Shown here: positions 26,031 to 35,050 of the stretch, piece after piece
Numbering within the stretch: the stretch's first letter is position 1
Layout of the letters: every line of letters starts with the position of its first letter
From: Cheiracanthium punctorium
Taxonomy: Eukaryota; Arthropoda; Arachnida; Araneae; Cheiracanthiidae
Length of the DNA: 64,000 nt
Direction of reading: 5' to 3'
Assembly: GCA_038373885.1 (NCBI GenBank)
Contig: JAWZYV010013175.1
Location: forward strand, 1,578,533 to 1,642,532
Made by a program: the position numbers and the translations under genes
The notes under the pieces: generated by a model
The model's database searches: none
Seen by the model: the letters and a program-made list of their open reading frames with translations, nothing else
Told to the model about the DNA's origin: nothing

Positions 26031-26398
26031 TCTCTTATCAGGCATCACAGATCAGATAAGAGATAAGGAAGTGACATGCGCAGAAGACACCTGATAGTGA
26101 CGTGTGCAAATCTGTGATGATTCAATATCCGGTAGGTTTGTTGGCAGGATGTACTATTTACATTGAGGGGCAACTCTCTGTAACAGGCTAAGACAAGTTA
26201 GATGATGCAATATCTACAGGGTAGAGAAAATTTTAAGGTAGAGGGCGCTTGGGTGATCACGTGATTTTTTTAAGAACCAGTAAGAGACATTTTAGTTAGA
26301 TAAAGTGGCCAGGTGTGTGTGTTGCGAGACTCCCTTTGCACTGTGTGCGCCTATACTTAAGACGTTTGTTTTAATTGATTTTTCGCCGAGTTTCAAAA
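26031..26398 (+). promoter_or_regulatory. Candidate promoter of the AlkB-like gene
   Basis: The inner end of the left arm upstream of the ATG. Three GATA-type motifs cluster at 26,034-26,067 (one cttatc, two agataag), and further GATA motifs occur at about 24,873-24,956. No clear TATA box is seen; 'cctatacttaag' lies about 45 bp before the ATG. The right arm carries two inverted copies of this region. Control by a host GATA factor is inference from motifs alone. Confidence 0.4.
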
Positions 26399-27322
26399 AT
26401 GTCTTTGCTTGAATCGATCGAAAATAACTTTAACATTGAATACACTCCCGAGTTTTATACTCAAAGTGATGCTGATGTGTTGCTGCAAGAAATAATACAA
26501 TTGCCTTTAGATGTAAAGCCTCTGCAAAGTATTGAAAAGGAAATTTCCCCCGAGTTTTGTACTGAAAGTGATGTTGATGTGCTACAGCAAGAATTGTTTC
26601 AATTACCCCTGCAAAGTAGTGAAAAGAAAATTTCCTCGACCCGTAAAGTAATTACTTTTGCTGATGAAGGAATCAATTACAGTTTACCTGGAGCAAAACT
26701 CTCTGTTTACTCTTGGATACCCATTTTGCAAAAAATACGTGAAGATCTACAGAAAGTGACAAATTATGAATTTAATATGGTACAAGTGAACTTCTGCTCT
26801 GAAGAACAACCTAAAATTGAAGACGGTAACTACGAAGATTTTAATCTGGACCTATCATCAGGTGTATGCATTCTAAGTTTTGGATCTAAACGAACTTTGG
26901 ATTTTAAACCAGCGAACTGTGAAACCGCTACCATTAAATTAGAACATGGTTCAATGTGTAAGATATATCCCCCAACCAACAAACTTTTAACGCATGGTAT
27001 TCCTTCTGAACCTTATGTGACAGACCCGCACATTAACCTAACATTTGCCAAAATGTACATTTATGAGCCTTCCCCGAAAAGGGCAAAGTTGCACAATTGG
27101 ATAGATAATCTTTACCACAGCTTATATGCTTCTGTAAATGGTACATGGCACTTGGAAAGACTTATCTACGTTTCACTTCACGATGAAAGAACTGACTTGA
27201 AGATTCATATTAGACAATTTATTCATAATGCCCAATTAGACTATATACCAACCGGTCAGGGAGTCGTGATGAACCCTTCCACATGGATCGAATTTATTGT
27301 AAAACTATTAGATTTTAAATAG
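26399..27322 (+). CDS. AlkB-like (ALKBH2-type) inactive domain fused to PC4-like domain
   Basis: 307 residues, starting at the ATG preceded by caaaa. The open frame extends eight codons further up, but without an ATG. Residues 17-37 and 51-71 are a duplicated 21-residue segment (PEF.T.SD.DVL.QE..QLPL). Residues about 84-222 follow the ALKBH2 order: FADEGINYS, a W-I-P-I-L helix, FNMVQVN, ILSFGSKRTLDF, HGSM, PPTN..LTHGIP and INLTF. The first iron-binding H-x-D is absent (residues 140-147 are IEDGNYED), the distal His (H199) remains, and the 2-oxoglutarate Arg is His (PHINLTF, 210-216). It should therefore lack demethylase activity. SPKRAKL (225-231) resembles a nuclear localisation signal. Residues 253-307 resemble the single-stranded-DNA-binding PC4 fold (IHIRQF, then GVVMNPSTW). 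Its first ~18 codons lie in the inverted arm. The AlkB call is strong; the PC4 call is tentative. Confidence 0.75.
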   Translation: MSLLESIENNFNIEYTPEFYTQSDADVLLQEIIQLPLDVKPLQSIEKEISPEFCTESDVDVLQQELFQLPLQSSEKKISSTRKVITFADEGINYSLPGAKLSVYSWIPILQKIREDLQKVTNYEFNMVQVNFCSEEQPKIEDGNYEDFNLDLSSGVCILSFGSKRTLDFKPANCETATIKLEHGSMCKIYPPTNKLLTHGIPSEPYVTDPHINLTFAKMYIYEPSPKRAKLHNWIDNLYHSLYASVNGTWHLERLIYVSLHDERTDLKIHIRQFIHNAQLDYIPTGQGVVMNPSTWIEFIVKLLDFK

Positions 27323-27945
27323 GTCATAGCAATAGATCTTTTATTTGTAATAATCAATTATCTGTATTTAATGATGATGGAAAATGCATCTTACAACAAA
27401 TTTACAAAACCGGTGATTCATTCACGTTAAATCCAATTTCCTTAATACTTTTAAATGATCAAGTAAAAAAACTTTGCGAAATGAGAAATGAAATATTGGA
27501 ATGCATTTTAAAAACGCTATATACGACGGCCCTACCTCATTTAATTTTAAAATTAAAGCCGCAAAAATGTAACAGTGAACCCCATTGCAATTATGATGAG
27601 GCTAAACAACAATTAATGGATATAGTACATCAGGAAATTTTTAAAAACATAGGCCGGGTTCAGGATCATCCTTCACAAAGGATACATGCTTGTTCGAATA
27701 GAACACATGTTGATGAGCGAGAGGGTCTTATAAGTAGTAAAGCATGGTTTACGGTTGACATGCCATATATTGCAAGAGAGATATGCGAGAAAAAATGCAC
27801 ATGCATTTATGACGGAGAATTTTTTTCAAACATTTTCTTTGAAGACTATATGAAGTATCTTCAAAATGAGCTATTTAATACATTTTTTCAACCGTTTTCA
27901 GATTTTGCTAATTCCAAGGATGACAAAACATGTGTAATTATGTGA
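27319..27945 (+). CDS. Second central frame, possible PC4-like start, CaaX-box end
   Basis: Open in the -1 frame from the last codons of the AlkB-like gene, with the first ATG at 27,481 (154 residues from there). The 54 codons before that ATG look coding: GKCILQQIYKTGD then a hydrophobic strand and LLNDQVKKLC, resembling another half of a PC4-like unit. Possible links are a -1 ribosomal frameshift at 'gattttaaatag', a recent frameshift mutation, or independent initiation at 27,481. The rest is Cys- and His-containing with no recognised domain. It ends KTCVIM, a CaaX prenylation box identical to that of K-Ras4B, which would predict farnesylation and membrane attachment. No homologous family was recognised. 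Confidence 0.55.
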   Translation: MGHSNRSFICNNQLSVFNDDGKCILQQIYKTGDSFTLNPISLILLNDQVKKLCEMRNEILECILKTLYTTALPHLILKLKPQKCNSEPHCNYDEAKQQLMDIVHQEIFKNIGRVQDHPSQRIHACSNRTHVDEREGLISSKAWFTVDMPYIAREICEKKCTCIYDGEFFSNIFFEDYMKYLQNELFNTFFQPFSDFANSKDDKTCVIM

Positions 27946-28860
27946 TGTTATTGGTGTATAACTAGTATTGCAATTGTAAAAAATATATTAAAACCTCCTG
28001 ATTATTTTAATGTAAATGACACCCAATGTGCTATCGCATGATGTATATCTGTTGTGCATAATTATGTAGAGCTGTAAGTTTTCTACTGCAATAAGTTTTT
28101 ACGGACTTATGCATGCTTAGTTATAGAATACTCATTGAAAAGTTATTATTTTCTTAATTGTGTAAATAGTTTGTGTACTTTAAAATATATTTTTGTAAAT
28201 AAATAAGTTTAAATACGAAAACTTTTCTGTGTTTTCTTTATGTGTATGTGTGTGGTGATTACTTGCAAAATAAAAATCTATGAAATTTTACTGCAGCAAA
28301 AAGTGGTAAAGTTAACATACTTGGTCAAGATTTAAGGTTCTCGTGTTGTGTTTTATACTTATCTTTTATACACTACAAGGTAAAAAGTTACAAATTTAAC
28401 AACATTTATTGAAGCATGTACTATGGAAACATTAATCTACTACATAGAAATAAAATTTTCTGATTAAAATCATAAACTTAAGTGTGATAGGTAAATTGTG
28501 TTACATGAGAATTCCCAAAGTACTAATTTTTTATAAAATGAACTTAGCTAAAAAAGTTAGTTTCCATAATTTTATAACTTAATCGATTTTACAGGTTTTT
28601 CAAAAATAAAGTTGTGAGATAAAGAAACTTAGTATTTTAAAATAAAGATTTTTTAGGTGTTCTTTAATGTAAAGATCTTACCACATTTTACTTGTAGTAA
28701 CAGAATATTTTAAATCAAACACTATGTTTTTAAAACATCAGAGTATTAACTTAGCATATTTTCATAATTTTTATTAAGTAATGGGCTTGAATATTTTTAT
28801 GAGAAATATCAACTAAGTGCACATGTTACACATTTTACTGATTGAGATGGTTATGTGTAT
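27946..28860. other. Non-coding part of the palindrome centre
   Basis: AT-rich sequence between the second gene and the right arm. No reading frame of note. It contains the polyadenylation signal listed separately. Confidence 0.5.
28198..28203 (+). terminator. Candidate polyadenylation signal AATAAA
   Basis: AATAAA about 250 bp after the second stop codon, followed within ~25 bp by a T/G-rich stretch ('ttttctgtgttttctttatg'). Plausible 3' end for a transcript covering both central genes. Confidence 0.45.
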
Positions 28861-28875
28861 ACTCGGGAGTGTATT

Positions 28876-29727
28876 CAATAATAAATTTATTTTCGATCGA
28901 TTCAAGCAAAGACATTTTTGAAACTCAGCGAAAAATCAATTAAAACAAACGTCTTAAGTATAGGCGCACACAGTGCAAAGGGAGTCTTGCAACACACACC
29001 TGGCCATTTTATCTAACTAAAATGTCTTTACTGGTTCTTTAAAAAATCACGTGATTACCCAAGCGCCCTCTACCTTAAAACTTTCTCAACCCTGTAGATG
29101 TTGCATCATCTAACTTGTCTTAGACTGTTACAGAGAGTTGCCACTCAATGTAAATAGTACATCCTACCAACAAACCTACCGGATATTGAATCATCACAGA
29201 TTTGCACACGTCACTATCAGGTGTCTTCTGCGCATGTCACTTCTTTATCTCTTATCCGATCTGTGATACCTGATAAGAGAAAACCAGTTGCCGTTAAATT
29301 TCAATAATAAATTTATTTTCGATCGATTCAAGCAAAGACATTTTTGAAACTCGGCGAAAAATCAATTAAAACAAACGTCTTAAGTATAGGCGCACACAGT
29401 GCAAAGGGAGTCTCGCAACACACACCTGGCCATTTTATCTAACTAAAATGTCTTTACTGGTTCTTTAAAAAATCACGTGATTACCCAAGCGCCCTCTACC
29501 TTAAAACTTTCTCAACCCTGTAGATATTGCATCATCTAACTTGTCTTAGCCTGTTACAGAGAGTTGCCACTCAATGTAAATAGTACATCCTACCAACAAA
29601 CCTACCGGATATTGAATCATCACAGATTTGCACACGTCACTATCAGGTGTCTTCTGCGCATGTCACTTCCTTATCTCTTATCTGATCTGTGATACCTGAT
29701 AAGAGAAAACCAGTTGCCGTTAAATTT
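28876..29727 (-). repeat. Tandem duplication of promoter and gene start (2 x 426 bp)
   Basis: 28,876-29,301 and 29,302-29,727 are near-identical and each contains the GATA-motif promoter and the ATG of the AlkB-like gene on the minus strand. The left arm has one copy. In both right-arm copies the reading frame ends quickly, so neither encodes the protein. Confidence 0.9.
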
Positions 29728-31339
29728 GTAGAGTTTGTAGGTTGGGCGTAGGTAATGTCTCCTGCAACGGGTACCTAAGAATTCTTTAGCCGAGCAAACA
29801 GATGTTTTGTCCGCATGTAACAAGAGTGTTGTCCGGTATTTTCCAGGTATTATAATTGCTTATATTTTTTCTGATATATGTTGTGATTAGCTATCTTTTA
29901 GAGTAATAAGTTTAATTTATTAGCAAGTTTTCATTAATAATTTTAGTTTATGATTTTATTAAATAAATATTTTAGTTTATTATTGTAAAAATTGTTTTAA
30001 ACAATAATTTTAGTTTATGACTTTATTAAAAAAAATTTTAGTTTATTATTGTAAAAATTGTTTTAAACAATAAGTTTAGTTTATTAATTTATTAAAAGGA
30101 TGCCTACATGTTTGTAAAATTTAAGTATATAAAAAAATGTGTGGCATTCATCACAAGTAAAGAATCTTAACCCTGTTTTTCATAATAGAATAATCATAAA
30201 GTATTCAATACGTGTTCAATAGATATCCTATACAAAAATCCAATGCATTTGTTAAAATTAGATCCTGTTTTTCAATAGTAAATACCTATTTTATACGTGA
30301 ATACTCATTCATCTGCAATGCCTATAATTTATTACTGTAATTTATCAAAACTTAGCAAAAATAATTTGTTTTAGTACAATGATCTTTGCTAATTGTTTCA
30401 CAGAAATTAATTTAATGATTCATTATTTTCCTAAACTACGTAAAATATATTAATCGTTGTAGCTTAACTTTGATATTTTAATTTAGGATATAATGTCGAT
30501 CAGAAGAATAAACATAATGTATTTAATACGTGTTCAATAGATATCCTATACAAAGTTCCAATGCATTTGTAAAAATTACATCATGTTTTTAAGTAGTAAA
30601 CATCTTAATCCATAAGTCCCCATTTTTGAACGTAGAATGAAACACGTGTCCCCAATTTCATACCCTTAACAGCCTCCCTGGTTTTATCTTATCGGCAAAC
30701 TGGCCCACTGTTATTGTACCGACTCTGTAGGGCCTCAAGGCACTTTCTTATCTCTCTCAATTTCTTATCAGCTGTACTAGGGATATCACATGCACGTGGA
30801 TTTTACTTCAATCATTCTTTTGTGAATTATGTGAGTATTTTTATTATTATTATTATTTCGCGTGTACAAGTACAGGGTAAGTGTAATATTTTCTATTATT
30901 TTAGTTACATATAAGTTGATACCGTAATTCTAATTGAAAATAATTATGTGGTTCTTATAGTTTGCACTTTTGATGTGTTGTACTTTTAAGTGTGATTTTT
31001 TTGTTATTGTTAATGCATGTTTTTCTGTATTTTGGTGTTTTGCAAAATTTTAAGTTGGTAATCCAGTGTAATTAATATTAATAGCATTATCAGCCGAAGT
31101 ATTTTAAGCAGTTTGTATACAAAAACTGGGGTTTGAGGGATTTCTCCTAATAGAAAATAAGGCATGCATGGTATTTGTATTTCAGTAAATTCTAACTAAG
31201 ATTAAATTTTCGCTTGCTAACTAATTTCATCCTACATAAAATAGTATTGTGAATCTGATAAATTGTTATAAGAAAAAAAAATACTTTTAAAGCGTTAAAT
31301 ATCTTCAAATGTGTTATTTTGTTTTTAGTGTCAAAATGT

Positions 31340-31510
31340 TATGTCTATTTTCAGCATATGAGGATAAAAATGAATGAAAATGTGCTAGTTGGACCGGGAA
31401 TTAGGGATAATGTATTTTAAATCATTACTCTATTTTCCGGACTTGCTAGCCGTATAGATGTTGGTACTATGTCCAGAGACTAGAAGATTTCGCAAGATGT
31501 GGCTTCACGT
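31340..31510 (+). other. Right-arm mirror of the possible exon
   Basis: Plus-strand counterpart of 24,130-24,340, with 'ctattttcag' before and 'cacgtaagt' after. A second donor-like 'acagggtaagt' occurs upstream near 30,877. See the finding on arm transcription. Confidence 0.25.
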
Positions 31511-32199
31511 AAGTAAAAACCTTGTATTTTTTAGTTCAAGTAATGATTTGCGATTTAAACTATCATTTTATCTAAGTATTGAAAGATATTTTATGTACAT
31601 GCAGTATACAACTGTGCTAAAACAGATCTTCAATTTTTATTTCCAATAGTTCAACTTTCTAACAATAGTACTATCTAGTCTAAAAGTTTGTGCTAGTTAA
31701 ACTCACCTTTCTATAAAATATGCTAAGTGCATCAATAAAAGACCTCTAAAAACATTAATGCATGTATAAAACGATGCTTTCATAGTCAAACTGAAATTAG
31801 TTTTGCACATAAACAATCTAACTCGTATCGTATTGAAATTCTATAAATCAAGTTACTCTACTTGGGATATACAGTAAAAATGTTTTGTAGGATTACTAAA
31901 AATGCAATTTTTTCTCTAATTGATCTATAGAAAATATAAACTAGTATAATCGCTGCCTAAAATTTATCAAAAATGTGTTGGTAAGAAAAAATGTTTAGAT
32001 AAATACTTCGAGTATTCATACATTTCATATACAAAAACTTGAGTTTTGGGGGATATATGGTTAAAGTGATTTTCTCGCAATAGAAAATAAGACTATATCA
32101 TTATTTGTAAAATCTTTCTATGGTGTAATTTTCTCACTTCCCTAACAGTAGATGAAATGTATTGATATCCTACTTTAATGTTAAACGGCTACTTAACAA

Positions 32200-32580
32200 A
32201 AATACGGTATACAAAAATTAAAACTCTTGATTAACATTTTTTTTTCTTGATAAATTAAAAAACACTTGATTAAAAGTACTTAAATTAAAGCTCTTGATTA
32301 AAAAATATTTGTCGCAAAATTATTTAACTTAAAATTAAAACTTGGTTAAAAAAATAAATTTAGAAAAATATTTGTTGTAAAATTATTTAACTAAAATTTA
32401 AAACTTGGTTAAAAAATAAATTAACTTTTGATTAAAAATGTATTTGTTGTAAAATTAATTATTAACTTAAAATTAAAACTCATGGTTAAAAAAAATAAAT
32501 ATAAAAAAAATTAACTCTTAAAAAAAATATTTGTTGTAACATTATTTAACTTAAAATTAAAACTTGGGTATAAATCTCTG
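32200..32580. repeat. Degenerate tandem repeat in right arm
   Basis: Inverted counterpart of the array at 23,100-23,460. Confidence 0.7.
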
Positions 32581-34149
32581 AAGAAAAAATGTTTAGATAA
32601 AAAAGGTTCATACACTATCTAAATCATTATTTGTAAAAACTATAGGTGCTAAAATCTTTCTATGGTATAATTTTCTCACTTCCCTAACAGTAGAAGAAAT
32701 GTTTAAAAACCCTACTTTAATATTCTAGTAAACTGTTACTTATTAAATATATGCTATAATCTTGAAAAGTATACAAAAATTAGCTAAACATTAGAAGTAT
32801 GTATTAGGCAACATTTATTCAATTTACATTGGTTCTATTACTAAATGGTAAAGAAAAATAAATAAATAAAAAATAAACTTCAAAAAATTAATCGCCTCCT
32901 GGGTATGTTGTTCATTTCTTTGCTCCACATAGTTAATTATTATTTAAAGAAACAAAAACAACAACGCATCCTCTGTGCTACGCCCTGTCTCCATTCATGC
33001 GAGGCTAGCGTGATGGGGAAAGGCACAGTAAGAATTTTTATTTGAAATGAGGCGGTAGACGTTCTACCGGGTGGCTGGTGGGTCCTCATTTTATAACAAT
33101 ATTTTTTATTTCAGGTTTAATTCATAAAGTATAGCTTATTTAAAATTATGTCAAAGTCCCTTATTTTCATTAGAGAATACATCACAATCTCAAAAATTTT
33201 TCCAAGTCCCCTTATTTGAAAAATTGTTAAAGTCTGAAAATATTACAAGTCCCCTTATTTGTAAAATATCTTAATGTCTGAAAAAATTACAAGTCCCCTT
33301 ATTTGAAAAAAGGAAAAAAATTCTTATCAGTCCTTCGAACATCCGGTCCCACATCCGCTCCGACCACGCCCCCTTCCCCGCTCAGCATAGGGAACGCATC
33401 CGAACGGATCCGCAGAATTAACATGGGATCCGCATGAGGTGGGGATCCATTAGGTGGAACATTGGATCCCCAGTTCCTTACTACTACTATCAGTGTAACT
33501 CGTTTTAGAGTCATAAATAAATATCTGACTTCTTCACTGACGTTGTAATAGAGTTTAACTGTATTTCATACACTGACTGTAAGTATTTACTTAAAAACCA
33601 ATGTCTCCTTTTTTTTTCTTTGGTAAAAAAAATATTTTAGAAATAGTTAAGATAATTTTTAATAATAAAATTCTTTAATTCATTAATAACATTTTTCAAT
33701 TTTTAAAGGTTTTCAGATCTAACTCTCCAGTTTTAGGGGAGCTTTAGCCCCCATAGCCCCTTCGTGGGTGCGCCTTTGCCTACAAGTAACCCAGTACCCC
33801 GAGGCCCCATCTAAATATGATCAGCTTTGGATTGTCTTTCCTTCGTTTTTTGTCCTCTTTATAGCAGATTGGTGAGTCTACAAATACTGAGAACGATAAA
33901 AAGAAAAAAGATGTACAAGGTCAGGCTTCAGGCAGGAAAAAAAACCTTCCCCCCCTCACTCGTGTGCTCGTGTGCGTGTGGTGTGTGCCCCCATAGAATC
34001 CCGGGGGCACGGGGCACACATAGATACCCTGGGAGGGGCGGGGGAGGGATTGGGTATTCTTTCAAGCATCAGTTCCAGTTCTATGCGTGGTGTCATAAGA
34101 AAGAGAATTTGCACCACGAGATCAATCACCGGAAATGATGACGCGGCAA

Positions 34150-34650
34150 AAGTAGCTTCCAAAACGCGCTACAAACTACTAATTTTTTGTAGCGCGCTAC
34201 ACTAACAACTACTTTTTTAAAAAAGTAGCGTGCTACACTACAAACTACTAAAAAAAGTAGCGACTAGTGTAGTTTCGCTACTTGTAGCGCGCTACTCTCC
34301 AGCCCTACTTTTTTTGACACTAGGAGAAGTTGATAGTTTTATTTAATTATTTTTATAATTTCACTATTCCTGTTATATTATATAAAGAGGAGGTTATATA
34401 AAAAATGAGAAGTTTTGTTTTCTTATATTTCATGATAATAGCACAAGTAACAAATATATAATGCTGCTAATTTGTTTGCCGCTTGAGTACTTTGAGAATA
34501 ATTTTTCTATATTACCTAGTGTCACAAAAAAATTGGTGGTGAGGTGTAATGAAGCACTAAAATAAAAATATTTATTAATCTTAAAAATGGAGTTTAAATA
34601 GCTACAAAAAGCTTGAGGATTACCACAAAAACTATTTAAATATGCATACA
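34150..34650. repeat. Second copy of the 5,500-5,850 repeat family
   Basis: Begins with 'gtagcgcgctac' palindromic words at 34,150-34,300. After ~220 bp of AT-rich sequence it shares 'ttggtggtgaggtgtaatga' and the following ~110 bp with 5,722-5,845. Confidence 0.6.
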
Positions 34651-35050
34651 TAAATTATTTATTTTTAAAAGCGTTATTATATTTTTTCAATTTCGAAGTA
34701 TAAATATATAATTAATAAAATTGATACATCGATTCCTAATTTATGGAAAAAGTTTCTTGACAAAGTTTTTACAACTATTGCTGCTAGATGGCAGCATCAG
34801 ATAATCTCCTAATCAATCCACCCCATGCCGAAACTCAAGGTCCGTTTTCAGGGAAGGAATCCGACTGCCGATGCAGGTCCTTTCCAATCTAAGTCCATGA
34901 CAAGAACAGTCACAAAAAATTTGCGATTCCATAGAGCATTTCCATTCCTAAGAGATATGTCGACCAGACTACCTCTCTGCGATAGATCCCCTTTTGGGTT
35001 GGTTCTCTTAACTCGTAATGTATTTCAATCGGATTTTCAATGTTAAAAAA
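34651..35050. other. No gene recognised
   Basis: A 73-codon frame at 34,825-35,046 has no recognisable domain and is probably fortuitous. Confidence 0.35.

Larger units (their letters stand above)
22284..26453 (+). repeat. Left inverted arm (4.17 kb)
   Basis: Reverse complement of 28,861-33,485. It is GC-rich at the outer tip (repeated GGATCC/CGGATC words) and AT-rich within. It holds its own direct repeats: 'ttagggaagtgagaaaatta' near 22,992 and 23,513, and a ~95-bp block near 25,050 and 25,365. The inner end runs through the promoter and first ~18 codons of the AlkB-like gene. Confidence 0.92.
22284..33485. mobile_element. 11.2-kb palindromic element with AlkB/PC4-like genes
   Basis: Terminates in AGTAGTAAGGAACTGGGG at both ends (inverted) and is flanked by the 6-bp direct repeat ACTATC (22,278-22,283 and 33,486-33,491). 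An alternative 8-bp reading (ACTATCAG) makes the two ends unequal. The arms are ~4.2-kb inverted copies that differ by scattered substitutions and small indels, around a 2.4-kb single-copy centre. Six-bp duplications and AG termini are known for Polinton/Maverick elements, so an integrase of that type may have placed it; this is inference. It encodes no integrase, DNA polymerase or capsid protein, so it is either non-autonomous, a remnant, or a new element class. Confidence 0.8.
28861..33485 (-). repeat. Right inverted arm (4.63 kb)
   Basis: Inverted copy of 22,284-26,453 plus a 426-bp tandem duplication at its inner end. It has small differences throughout, for example an extra 'acaaataaggggacttgt' unit near 33,250 and a T-rich insertion near 32,850. 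On the minus strand it includes the gene start (ATG at 28,915), but that frame stops after 26 codons. Confidence 0.92.
22136..33778. repeat. Older repeat that hosts the palindromic element
   Basis: Left part 22,136-22,283 begins CAGTGGCGCACC. Right part 33,492-33,778 ends in the inverted partner (ggtgcgcctttg). Both carry an inverted 'ggggct.ag.c'-type segment just inside. The two parts read as one ~430-bp MITE split by the insertion at 22,284-33,485. No exact target duplication was found for this host repeat. Confidence 0.5.

Noticed and set aside
26399..27322. Active AlkB DNA-repair demethylase
   Set aside because: The H-x-D iron motif and the 2-oxoglutarate-binding Arg are not present at the expected positions.
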